From assembly GCA_014529385.2 (NCBI GenBank), contig CM043942.1:19979991-20043990 (forward strand): a DNA stretch of 64,000 nt. The letters run 5' to 3'. Both the position numbers and the translations under genes were made by a program. This document shows, piece by piece, positions 32,811-43,215 of the stretch (positions are counted from its first letter, which is position 1; every line of letters begins with the position of its first letter). Below the pieces are notes generated by a model, which worked only from the letters and a program-made list of their open reading frames with translations, searched no databases and was not told the origin of the DNA. The stretch is from Adiantum capillus-veneris. Lineage: Eukaryota > Streptophyta > Polypodiopsida > Polypodiales > Pteridaceae.

Positions 32811-34313
32811 GGATTTCTTTCATTTTCCGCCGAGCTGCCGTAGTTAATGCTACATTTTGATCTGCTAGATCGGCGATGCTAGCTTGCAAAGCCGTCACCT
32901 ACGTTTCCAGCTCAGTGACTCTTGCCTCAGTTGTGGGAGCTGTCCTGGCCAAACATATAGTCTCCGCAAGACACTGCAAAAATGTGTTGCACGCCTGGAG
33001 CTGATCCGAGGGGTTTGTGGTCATCGCCTCCGAGGGAAAAACTGGTGGAAGGGTGCCTTTCATCGAAGCAGTGGTGGTAGTGACTCCAGAATTTTTTGTT
33101 TGTGAGGAAGTGTCCGCACCCACAGAGCCAGTCCCAGCCGAATGGAGGTTGCCTCCCTTTCCTGGATTCCGCATCTCTAGCGTGCAACAACGGAATCCTC
33201 CAGCAAGGAGGATTTCAAAGCAGGAGGTGTGGAAAAAAAGTTCTCCTCCCGACCTCGCTTTCGGGTCGATGTTCCTGTAGTGGACATCCCTTGTGCACTA
33301 GAGGCTAGCACTGTAGTCGATGTACCTGGCATATCCACAAGGCGAACATAGGTTTGAGTTACCTGAACCTCAAGCACTTCTTGACTCTGAGTTTTTGGCA
33401 AGGGTGTTGCAGTACCATGTACTACAAATCTATCATCTTCAAAGTGACACAAAGGCCGAAGGGTGAGAGAAAAAATTCTCTCAATGGAAACACTAATGTA
33501 AGCAGCTGGGCGACTTTTGTATTTGTTGGAGTACTTTGCCCCATCTATGCCACCACTCTTTGGCACTCTGCTAGTAGCCTCTCTCTGACAATCTCTGCCC
33601 ATGCTACCGGCCCAAAGTTGTCCAAATGCAAAACATTACGTGCTTTGGCTGAAATTTTATATGTTTTGGCTTGCAGCCAAATTGCCTCGAAAAACCAGTG
33701 AGATAGGCATCCCTTATCCTTGTATCTGTAAGCCCTATTCATTTGTATTATCCTTTAACCTTCAAATCAAACTCCTATTCGGCCTCTGCAACAGGGATAA
33801 CATGCGATGCTCACACCACTCCATCACTGGGCAAACAACAGCATCGTGAGATCCTTTCTGCTGTCAACAAACTGAATCTGCTGGTTGTTGATTTGCACCA
33901 TGTCACCTGTAGCGAGTTGCTCGATCAATGTTGTGGCCTGCGGGTGAACAAGGATTCCTTGCCAATCCAAGTTGGGGAAAACACGCAAGCACAAATCCTG
34001 CAACCACGCATCCACTCTGGGAAGGGCTAGTTTCTGCATTGGAGTAACTGGAATACATTGCAGCAGGGAAGCCATCATGGTAGGAAAGAGACACATAAGC
34101 AAAGAGAAATGAAAGAGGAGAACCTTGCAAGCGCAATGCAAAAAACATGAGAGAATTAAGGTAATGACTGCATGCACTAAACCACTCACAAAGAGTTCTC
34201 AAAATAGGGCGTGCCATGGTGTCGCAATCATCATTCCCGTTTTTCCGCTTTCCAAGATTGCATGCAAAAGAAATCCCAATCATGATTAAGGCGGCTTTCG
34301 GCTCTTGTACCAC
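32765..34313 (-). pseudogene. Degenerate ORF region downstream of A1 integrase
   Basis: On the minus strand, after the A1 integrase, broken readings continue for about 1.5 kb. Recognisable coding-like pieces are ALPRVDAWLQDLCLRVFPNL and DWQGILVHPQATTLIEQL (33824-34100), KGCLSHWFFEAIWLQAKTYK with FGPVAWAEIVRER (33545-33742), and a helical segment ALQASIADLADQNVAL with KMKEIQAHKEANSVF (near 32765-32890) that looks like a coiled coil. Several frames and stops are involved. An extra ORF after pol is known in some plant Ty3 elements. I could not match this one to a known protein, and the left limit overlaps the C1 LTR remnant. Confidence 0.45.
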
Positions 34314-34339
34314 AGCAAAGGGGCACGGAATTGAGGTAG

Positions 34340-35640
34340 GTGAGAAATAATGGCGTAGTCAAAATTTATTATAATTCACCCCGGCACAGAAATCACCTCC
34401 TCCCGCAAATCCGCCAAATAAAAAGAAGTAGGCCCGCATGCTTTAAAAATCCAGAATGGTCCCGACCACCGCAATTTTAGCTTCCCTGGCATCTTCCCAA
34501 GGCAAGAATTAAATACAAGGACCAACTGCCCACATACAAACTACCGTGCTTTAGGGTGACCCATCCATTTCTTCCGCCTGGACTACAGATCTTGCAACAC
34601 CGCAAAACTGCGTAACCACTCTTCATCTAATTCCTGCAAAACATCCAATCGATAGATTACAGAATCTTTTGGAATAATATTATCCGCAATCAGCATTCGC
34701 AAACTCGAAACCACATGCTCCACTGGGGTAATTGCCTCCATACCAAATGATAACTTGAAAGGAGTCAATCATGTTGCCACTTTATAGGCTGTCCCATAAG
34801 CCCACAATGCGGAAGGAAGTTTCACATCCCAATCCGTTCTATGCATATTCACTAACTTTGTTGAAATAAAAACCAATTGCTTATTAGTAGATTCCGCCTG
34901 CCCATTCGCCTGTGGGTAATATGGAGAAGACTTCCTATGAAATACAAAGTAAAATTGTAGCATTCTTTCCATCACCTTATTCAAAAAATGGCTACCCCGA
35001 TCACTGACCAACTCAATAGGACGGCCATACCTGGAAAAAACATTGTTATATAAACACCCAACAACAGAAATTGCATTATTATCTTTCAAAGGCCATGTCT
35101 CCACCCATTTGGTAGCATAATCCGATTGTACTTGTTACCAGTGTGAGCTGCTACTGGTTTAAAAGGTCCAGTAAAATCCAATCCCCATTTTTGAAAAGGT
35201 TCCAAAGGCAATACCGGTTGAAAAGGCATTCTGGACATTTTAGTGGATCGTCCCAACTGTTGACACACATCACACTTTTACACAAAGCTTCTCGCATCGT
35301 GGAACAATGTAGGCCACCATAATCCTGATTGTAAAACTTTCCTAGCCATGATCAATGCTGCAAAGTGCCCCCCTGCAATGCTGGTATGGACCTCCTCCGA
35401 AACCGATTCTTGTTCTTGTGGTAGAACACATCTCAGCAAGACCTTCGTAGTCGTGCAATAATACAACTTCCCCATGATAATCTCAAAATTCCTGCTTCTT
35501 ATAGCCATCCATTTTCTGTGATGACTGGACAAGAATGAAGGCATTTTCCCACTATCGAGAAAATGAAACATCCCCTCATACCAAGTCCATGGAATGCTGG
35601 GGATGATTCTAGGTTGTTGCGTAACTCGAAGATCATCCAC
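34340..35640 (-). pseudogene. A1 integrase
   Basis: Four overlapping fragments. 35278-35640: zinc domain with VHTSIAGGHFAAL (two His). 35086-35268: MCQQLGRSTK... and core start KWGLDFTGPFKPV (first Asp). 34769-35104: SDRGSHFLNKV (second Asp) and YYPQANGQAESTNKQL (Glu), then WALWAYGTAYK-like text. 34583-34768: TPFKLSFGMEAITPVEH. The C-terminal block GKMPGKLKLRWSGPFWIFKA is visible near 34430-34500. Frameshifts and stops separate the pieces, so it is inactive, but all three DDE residues remain. Confidence 0.85.
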
Positions 35641-36228
35641 AACAGCTCCAGTTAAAAAAAAGACGCATACGAAAATTCATCAGCCACCCCGTCGGCGTCT
35701 CACCGGAGTATAGCCTGGATAGATAGGCAGCCACCGCATGCTGGGCTCCTAGACGATGTATGACCTCAAAATCAAATTCCTGCAACAAGAGCACCCATCT
35801 GGCCAATCTTCCTGTCAAATTATGTTGGCACACCAGATATAGAAGAGCCGAATGATCCACATGGAAGAAAAACTGCCAGCCCAACAGATAATGTCGGAAC
35901 TTTTTCACTGAATAAATCATCCCTAAACATTCTCTTTCTGTCATTGAATAATTCATTTATGTGGATGATAACCTTTTGTTCGCGTAATAGACAAGTCAAA
36001 ACCACCCTTGACTATGTTCCTGCATCAGGACACTGCCAATTGCCCGGTCGGAAGCATCCACAAATACATGAAAATTCTAACCCCAATTCGAAGGGATCAT
36101 AATCAGAGCTTTGGACAGCTGAAGTTTTAATCTCCAGAAAGCTAGATCACATTCCTGCATCCATTTAAAATCTTTAGCATGTATTGTCTGATTAATAGGG
36201 ATTGCCAAATGCGCGACAAACCTCAAAT
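35641..36228 (-). pseudogene. A1 RNase H
   Basis: Blocks HVFVDASDRAIGSVLMQEHS (first catalytic Asp), MTERECLGMIYSVKKF (Glu), FFHVDHSALLYL (Asp) and HRLGAQHAVAAYLSR are visible, broken by stops. Unlike T1-T3 the first Asp is retained. The final block ends in AAYLSR, with Ala where catalytic Asp is normal. The domain is separated from the reverse transcriptase by the MITE at 36229-36516. Confidence 0.8.
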
Positions 36229-36516
36229 GGGTGAAAGCATGTTAACCTGTCATGCTTTTTCATGTCCCGGACAATGCTAACTAGCATAATTTTGACATAT
36301 GCTAACTAGTACAATAACTTGAGCTACATCTCCAAGATCTATGACATATGATATATCAATCGAAAGCACTTGAAATAAGGAATCCAAATGTACAACCTCC
36401 GACAAATTTTGATATTATTTGTAAAAAATTTACTGGACGCCCAACTTTTCGAAGATGTGCTAACTTGAAACTGCTAACTAGCACAAAAAGCGCGACATGT
36501 TAACATGCTTTCACCT
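36229..36516. mobile_element. 288-bp MITE with ~31-bp inverted repeats, inserted in A1 pol
   Basis: Begins GGGTGAAAGCATGTTAACCT and ends, when reversed, AGGTGAAAGCATGTTAACAT. The inverted repeats extend about 31 bp with few mismatches. AAAT precedes (36225-36228) and follows (36517-36520), a candidate 4-bp target duplication, and the pol reading continues on both sides. Inside, the phrase GCTAACTAG occurs three times. It has no coding capacity. The superfamily is unclear. Confidence 0.8.
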
Positions 36517-37455
36517 AAATACGTTCCATGCCAACGAGCTTGGCCTAGAAAACTTGACACTGTTTCGAATTCACTGGCGAAGGCGCTTCCATAATTGTGG
36601 CTATTTTATACGGATCCACGGAAATGCCATCCTCAGAGATTATATACCCCAATAACCTGCCACTTCTTACTGCAAAGGCACATTTCAGCGCATTTAAACT
36701 AAATTTCACCTCTCGACATTCAGCTTCCGATAATCCACGCAAATATGAATTTGCTTGTTTTTCTTTGGTACCACCACAATGGGGGAAATCCACTCGGGAT
36801 TATCAATGGGGGTAATATAACCCACCTCCAAGAGACGATCAATTTCCACCTTAACTTGCTTTGCCACATTCGGATTCATCCTATATGAATGCTGCTTCAC
36901 TGGCACCGCATCTGGTTTCAGATTAATGGTATGCGGATAAAACTTTGTATCCAATCCTTGCATATCCGCATATTCCCATGAGAAAACATCCTTAAATTCT
37001 GTCAGTAAATTAATCAAGTCTTCTTGGAAACTTGCCTCAAGCTGCTTATTCATATAAATAGGCTGAGACTCCGCTTTCCCTCCTAGAGAGACCTTCTTCA
37101 ATTCATGTTCCTTGACCCTTGGAACTTTTTCCATCTGTGCTTCCAACGCATGTTCTTTCTTAATAATGTCCTCCAATGATTCAGGACTAGGCAAAGCTTC
37201 CTGTTGCATCCCTGTTTCTGGTGAAATTCTTGAAGCCCCTAGAGATTTCCCCTCCGAAATCATAGAAACGTCTGCTAGATATAAAGAAACTAAATCCGGG
37301 TTAGACTTCAGAAATTGCTCCTCTTCATCCTCTTCTAATCCTTCCACCATATTTATTGTCTCTGCTATAATTACAAGCCATGATGCCTGAACGGGTTGCC
37401 TGCATGTTCCCAACATCACCCAAACTTTCCTGCAACCCTTTTTAATTGTAAGCAT
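36517..37455 (-). pseudogene. A1 reverse transcriptase with central deletion
   Basis: ORF 36706-37455 carries a long acidic linker and the RT entry (FKDVFSWEYADMQGLD, YRMNPNVAKQVKVEIDRLL, WISPIVVVPKKN, CVDYRKLN). Immediately after DYRKLN the reading jumps, with a frame change near 36715, to FSLNALKCAFAVRSGRLLGY (ORF 36545-36793). The palm segment that should hold DGYSGY, FGLxNA and the YxDD box, normally about 100 codons, is missing. The element cannot make an active enzyme. Confidence 0.85.
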
Positions 37456-37488
37456 ATTTGCCTCCCAATTATGATTTACCTTGGCTTG

Positions 37489-37938
37489 TCATAACCATGG
37501 TCTCTTTAAAATAATGTGATAATCCTGACTGTGATCCTCAATATTCAAGACCACTAAAGAAATAGCAAAAGATAAGCCAACTACATCCAGGACATTGCCC
37601 TGAAGTAATCCTACTAGCTGCACTCGTCTTTGATCTGCCCTGCAGAGGACAAAGGGTGCAGGTTCCCAATCACTGAGTCCAAAACACTCACAAGCTGCTT
37701 GAGTAATAATATTTACTTCCGCACCACCATCTAACAGTACTTTGTCAATGTATGTACCATGATATCTGACTGAAAGCTCTGGGATGCGGGTATCCGTGAT
37801 CCTATTTGCCGGCAACTGGACTGACTCGTCTCCCTCACCCTCAGCTATTGCAATGTCAACTTCCATCATTTCTTTGGACTTATGACTTAGCAAGGCATTA
37901 TGAAAATTCAGAACCCAAAGGTACTTGTATTGGCGCAT
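37489..37938 (-). pseudogene. A1 aspartic protease
   Basis: An open stretch of 149 codons with the active-site segment DKVLLDGGAEVNIITQ near codon 70 and the closing IILKRPWL. The triad is D-G-G rather than D-S-G, which is seen in other degenerate plant elements in this window (T3) and would be expected to disable cleavage. A stop separates it from the reverse transcriptase ORF downstream. Confidence 0.75.
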
Positions 37939-38239
37939 CGAGGACCTCTTTCCAAACTGAATTCAAATTATCCCCTTCCCTAGTATCAACCTTGTTTCTA
38001 ACTCTCCCCTCATTTGTTTCCAGACCACCAGTAGATGGTCCTGATGGATGCAATGGTGGTGATGACTATGGCATCCACATCATAGTCTTTTTTCGTACAT
38101 CTTCTTGAGTCGCCCAATCCGGAAGCTTAACATCTGCTGTTGGAAACATATTTTTTCCAGAATGCGTAATCAGTGAAACCATCAGATCTAACTCCTCTAA
38201 CCCTTCAATCTGAACCATAGCCACACTGGGCTGCTTTCT

Positions 38240-39712
38240 CACAGCATGTTACTGCTTCTTCCAATCATATTCCATAGCCTCTGAACACTCCGACCGCCAA
38301 TGCCCATCCCCCAAATAGAAAAGGCATGTCTTGGGGCGATGAGGATCTCGGCCACCTCTTCCGTGAGAGCGACCCCCTCCTTGATCCCATCCCCCTAGTT
38401 GTCCTTGAAAGGGCACCTCAGATGTGTGAGCATGAGCCATCGCCATGACACGCTCTTGTCCCTACCCTGATTGTGGTGAGCACCATGTAGAAGAATCCCG
38501 ACTGTTACGACCCCGACCATTAAATAGCATTCCACTGTATTATGAGTGTTGGCTGTGCAAATCGCACACCATTTCTGATTTATTGCACACTCTTGAGCGG
38601 CATGTCCCGGATTTCGGCAATGAGTACACCATAGTTCCTTTAGATTTTTAACCATCGTAGCAGATTCTGACGACCTGGATGGAACACCTTTCCCTTGACA
38701 CTGGGATTTTCTCCGAGGTGCCTCCTCCGATTCTTTCCCGAATCACTGCTGCCTGAGTCTGAGGAATCTGAATCTGCAGTCTCCAACTATGAACTATCAC
38801 TGCCAATTCCCTGAGACTTCCAATGACATTTCTTCCGCTCTTTTTTCTTTGATTTCTTTGGGGATTCCATAAAGCTTCTCCTGCTACAACAATCCTTGCA
38901 ATTACATTATCCAGTTGGGTAGTTACCTTATCCATTGTTGCCATAGCAGTTCTGAGATCCTTATTAAGTCCTCGCAAAAAATAATCTTTCAACACCTTGG
39001 CTGCTAGCCTTTGTGCTTAAGGTACCCGCTGCAAAAGCATCCGAAATTTTGCAACATAATCCTCCACTAGCAACGACTTTGGATGGAGCGTAGGAAGCTT
39101 TTCCAAATGTTGAGGGACCATTTTTTCCGTTCTGAACCATCTCAAGAATGCTTTGGACCCTTCGTCATACGTCTAAAAATGATCATCACAATATTTTGAC
39201 AACCATTTGGAAGCTTTCCCGGAAAGTGTAGATTCAAACACTGATTGTTGATGAAGAGGAATCACCACCCCAGGATGATTCAATCCATACACTTTATTAA
39301 ATTGTCGCAAATGTGCATCAGGGTCTTTCTTTGAAAGACCTCAAAAATGGCTATACTTAATTTGAGGCTGTGCCACCATCCCTTGCCTAACTGTACCCCC
39401 TCCCAAAAAAAGCTGACAAACACTAGGAGGTGGAGACAATAGCGGCGAAACCCCAGGTTTGCTCACCGGGGATGGTGGTGGAGCAATATAGGTGGGTGAA
39501 GGTTAACGCACGGCAGGAGGACATGACTGACTTTGTGGAGTACGCCACGCATGCCGAATACGCCTACCATGCACCGGACTTGGTGATGGAGATACATTTT
39601 TGGCAGCTTGTGGTGTAGAAAATACGAATTCATCCGAACCGCCTCTCCTCCGACGTCTCCCCACAATTGGAACCACAGGGTCAGGAGGACTGTGCGACCT
39701 AGTGCGCATGCA
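38240..39712 (-). pseudogene. A1 gag with three zinc-knuckle-like motifs
   Basis: Starts with an arginine- and proline-rich segment (RTRSHSPPDPVV, near 39709), then a gag core in pieces: HPGVVIPLHQQSVFESTLSG, KMVPQHLEKLPTLHPK, LKDYFLRGLNKDLRTAM. Three CCHC-type sites follow: CTHCRNPGHAAQEC and CAICTANTHNTVEC (38540-38640), and CLFYLGDGHWRSEC (near 38290), the last with Tyr in place of the second Cys. Stops and frameshifts are frequent. Multiple knuckles distinguish this gag from the single-knuckle gag of T1-T3. Confidence 0.7.
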
Positions 39713-39736
39713 TGTTCACCGCAGGTCGCCCATCAC

Positions 39737-39753
39737 ACATCGTGGTCGCCAGA
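39737..39753 (-). other. A1 primer binding site
   Basis: On the minus strand TCTGGCGACCACGATGTG follows the LTR end ATTACA. A TGGCG start is common among Athila/Tat-type elements, but the matching tRNA was not determined. Confidence 0.55.
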
Positions 39754-40129
39754 TGTAATGGCTATTGCCCGCAGAGGAGCAATAAGCATTACAGGAATGA
39801 TTACCCTCAAACTGCCTTACATTATATGTACATCAGAACATAGGAAGGCATAACATAAATAGAACATTGTATTCTTCATTGATATGCAACGAAACACAGT
39901 ACAAGGGAGAGAAGATGTATTGATAACATGAATATTCAAGATATCCCCAAAGACAAGTATGCCCGCCATATACAACCGTTGCTCTAGCACACATCGCGAA
40001 CGGTACAAAACCCCATCCTGCCCCATGATATCCTATGAAGAATTGCCCACATGACGCATGACTCCTAGTCCGCAATGTTCAGACCTCCGCAGGATCGCAA
40101 GACCACACTGTGCGGCTTATGCCGTAACA
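39754..40129 (-). repeat. A1 5' LTR (376 bp)
   Basis: On the minus strand it begins TGTTACGGCATAAGCCGC and ends GGGCAATAGCCATTACA, so it has TG...CA ends with short inverted similarity (TGTTACGGC versus TGTAATGGC). It is followed by the primer binding site and gag. No second copy was found near 32.6-34.3 kb. Confidence 0.65.
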
Positions 40130-40606
40130 TATGACAATTGTCAAAGATTAAAATTAGTCCCATTTTCAATGAAAATCAATTGCAAGATTTGATCAATATT
40201 ACCAATTATCATAGTGTGTAAAAGTTTTAAGCTTGCACTTTAGATAAATCGATATAGTGCAACCGATTATAAAATTAATTATCGTAATGTGTGAAAGCCA
40301 AAAGCTTGCACTTTAGATGAATAAATATAGTGAAATGTGATTGGAATGTTTTGTTTGAAGTGATGAAGTTATTTAGTGCATCAAAATATAATTTGATTGA
40401 CATGAGGTTATTGAAGAATGCAAAGACTATTATTGTCTATTGTTAATTGATAATGCAACACGATACTAATTGATAATGTGGACAAATTTTGATCACTATA
40501 TTGATTGATAAAGCATTGCTTGTGCAATTTGTTTCTTTGAATTGATTTTGAATTCAAAATTAACAAGTGGATTTGTTGATCTGGTAGCTTAAATTTATTT
40601 TTCAGC
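40130..40606. other. AT-rich spacer with a short tandem repeat
   Basis: No gene. Two ~77-bp copies of a segment containing AAGCTTGCACTTTAGAT lie at about 40210-40360. The stretch lies between the A1 LTR and the hAT finger, and could be the 5' flank of the hAT element. Confidence 0.5.
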
Positions 40607-40933
40607 ATGGTGAAAGGACATGAGTGGAATTACGTCCACGAGCTCCGTGCTGGAAACAATACATCTCGATTGAAATGCAAGACATGCGGCCATGAATTCA
40701 GTGGTAATGCAACCAGAATCAAAGATCATTTGTTTAAAGTCCCTGGTAATGTGTCTGGTGCTGCCAAGAGATATTCATGTTTTTTTAATTATCACAACAT
40801 TTATTTAATTTTGTCTTCTATTGACAAGGAATACCTTTTGAGAGGAACACTAGTTTCAATAGGCGCACTGCCGGCATATATAGTTTTTTTTTTTGAACAA
40901 TACATCTGTCAATTGAAAAAAAAATTATACTAA
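40607..40933 (+). pseudogene. BED-type zinc finger, hAT transposase N-terminal remnant
   Basis: The ORF opens MVKGHEWNYVHELRAGNN and has CKTCGHEFSGNATRIKDHLF followed by a Cys after VSGAAKRYS, the BED finger layout (C-x2-C, then H and a last ligand) used by hAT transposases to bind DNA. After about codon 62 the sequence is AT-rich and not coding. The ATG follows a TTTTTCAG acceptor-like sequence. The rest of the transposase is absent. The hAT core at 1594-3059 is on the other strand and 38 kb away, so the two are separate relics. Confidence 0.7.
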
Positions 40934-40999
40934 ACATATTTTGATGGAAAGATGTCTTGATCGAAGTATCTTTCGATAAAAAATCTGGGCAAAATTACG

Positions 41000-43215
41000 T
41001 TGCCTGTTTTTTATGACGTGTCACCATACAAAATGCTTGTATAATATGGGGTCAGGTAAAATACGCCCGTATATGGTGTATTATACTTTTTTTGTATCAA
41101 AAATCACACAATTCACAATAATTTTTGCCCATTTATGATCGTTCCATGACACACACCACTCTCTTTTTCTCTCTCAAACACACAGAGGCCCGGGAAGGCA
41201 CGCACATCTCAAACATTGGCATCAGACGATTGGAATAGAGCAGAGAGAAGAAGGGGGGAAGTGAAAGAAAGTGCAAAAAAATTGGATATGATCAGCTTCA
41301 ATTGAGGAAAAAAGCTTCTTTACCAACACTATTGAAATCTACTACTACAATGGGCTCGGCATGACACCATCAAGCAACAAAATTGGGCAATTCTGGTTCA
41401 CCGCTATGAGGCTATCGTCGAGAGTGCTGCAAGAAAAAACTCCTATGTTGGCACCAAGACACTTCCTGCAAGCTCTACCTCAAGCTCCAAACCTCCCTTG
41501 AGAGCTCCCTCCACCTCCTCCCCAACAAGCCTCTCTCTTGTACAACAAACTGACCCTCGATTAGCAAAAATTGTCCCCTTCTTGGGCGTGTGCATGGCCT
41601 TCTATTTTGATCCCCCCATGCTCTTCTCGGCTTGCATGGTGCATGAAGACCTCTCCTTTTAGTGGATTTCCTTCAGCTGCACACAAAGCATGAACCATCT
41701 CTTAACTAGGGCACCGATGGTGCCATCTGTGCTCACCAGCGTCTCCCTCAAAAGAGTGTTTCCCTTGCGGGTGTGTGAACAAACTCCCGCGACTCTATTA
41801 CATCAGCATGTTGCTACACCAATCAACCACCACCATGCACCAATAATGGCCACAATGCCACCCACTAGGAGCACAAAACCACCAAAGGTCGCCCCCCACA
41901 ATGCATAAGCAAGACTCACTGAGGGAGAAGCATCGTACGCCATGGCAAGCTCTCACAGAGCTCCAAAGCCTCTCTCTCTCTCCTTTGAGATACCTTTAGA
42001 GGCCATTCTCTCCAGCATATATACCATGTTTTCTGCAAATCCATCCTCTCATGTGGGCTCAAGCCTGCACCATGTGGCACCCACAAATGGTTCGTCCCCA
42101 ATGAGCCTCCAAGATCCCTGATAAATACCACAAATTGTTTTTTATTCATCTGCAACTTCAATGCCCTGCCATTTGTGGCTCCGCAATCCAACTTCCCATC
42201 CGTGAAGTTTCCATGAGAGCCCTGCTATCGGATTTTGATCATCACTATCTCTAGTACACTTTGACTTTAACAGAGACTTTAATTAATTGTGACCAAAATG
42301 GCAAAAGTTCATCTGAGACCACACCGCCTCTAATTGGCACCAACTTCAATAGTACATATCTTGTTGATCCAGACTCCGATTGATGGACACTTACTTCTTG
42401 ATAGCTCCATATGTTGTCCACTACCCCTGCAAACTCCACTGAGCTTCAAAAACCTCTGCTGGCACATTTTCCAAAGTGAGAAAACTAGCTCAAAACCAAC
42501 TCCTGACAAAAATTAACTGGTAATATCTTGACATTTGAAACTTAGATTGCCAGTCTCAAAAGATCAACAGGATCCAAATATCAATCACTACATATCCATA
42601 ACTTTAGATTGGCTCCAACCACCTAACATCGCCTGTCCTATGTGGCTTAGATCTACAACCACCTTTAGCTTCAAACCTTAATGCCTTGCACTTTGTAGAT
42701 TGGCTCCAACCACCTAACATCGCCTGTCCTATGTGGCTTAGATCTACAACCACCTTTAGCTTCAAACCTTAATGCCTTGCACTTTGTAGCTCCGTTTGAT
42801 GAGCCGTCTTGACCTCTACAAACCCCAAGCAAAAAACCGGCATCAAGAGCCTCCTTCACTTGCCACCATTTCTAGAACAATATGGAACCCTTTTGGCCTA
42901 TAAAACCACATAAAGCATACATCATCACTACCAATTGCCTACCCAAGCTCTCCACATTTGCTCTAGCCCCTTGCCATGCATCTGTAAGCATAGAAATCAT
43001 TGATTTTACCCTCTTCTAGGGTTGACACACTTTGGTTGCACCACCATTACAAATATTACAATGGCTTAAAATAAATCAGGAATTTACCATACATGGTCAT
43101 TTTAGGAAAATGTCAAAAATGTGTAACTCTAATCTTTACTGCTTCTTTGCATATATCTTTGATATTCCTTTGTAAGGCTTGGGTCTTTAACAACTTCTAT
43201 TAATGGACGTCGGCT
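41000..43215. other. Unassigned region
   Basis: No protein family could be recognised on either strand. Short open stretches (41690-41908, 41916-42191) lack domains. A proline- and serine-rich reading between 41400 and 41900 and CT-rich sequence near 41960 suggest leader or UTR-like DNA from an element, but no LTR or inverted repeat ends were found. The right side stops where the CACTA-1 transposase begins. Confidence 0.35.
42607..42788. repeat. Perfect 91-bp tandem duplication
   Basis: The segment 42607-42697, starting GATTGGCTCCAACCACC, is followed without gap by an identical copy 42698-42788. I found no difference between the copies. Confidence 0.9.

Larger units (their letters stand above)
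34314..40129 (-). mobile_element. A1: Ty3/gypsy element (possibly Athila/Tat side), single LTR, decayed
   Basis: Reading from 40129 leftward: a 376-bp LTR, a primer binding site, gag with zinc knuckles, protease, reverse transcriptase with its core deleted, RNase H, integrase. A second LTR was not found at the left end. A 288-bp MITE interrupts pol. The primer binding site differs from that of T1-T3, the LTR is much shorter, and no second RNase H is visible, so this is a different lineage. Confidence 0.8.

Noticed and set aside
33903-34313. 136-codon ORF as a membrane protein
   Set aside because: The hydrophobic residues come from an off-frame reading; the competing frame (LPRVDAWLQDL, DWQGILVHPQ) looks coding.
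1594-40933. The hAT core (1594-3059, minus) and BED finger (40607, plus) as two halves of one element
   Set aside because: Opposite strands, 38 kb apart, separated by several unrelated elements and no matching inverted repeats.
41346-41362. CTACTACAATGGG as the left CACTA-1 terminus
   Set aside because: Only a few bases resemble CACTACAAG and no AGCGACG subterminal motifs follow.
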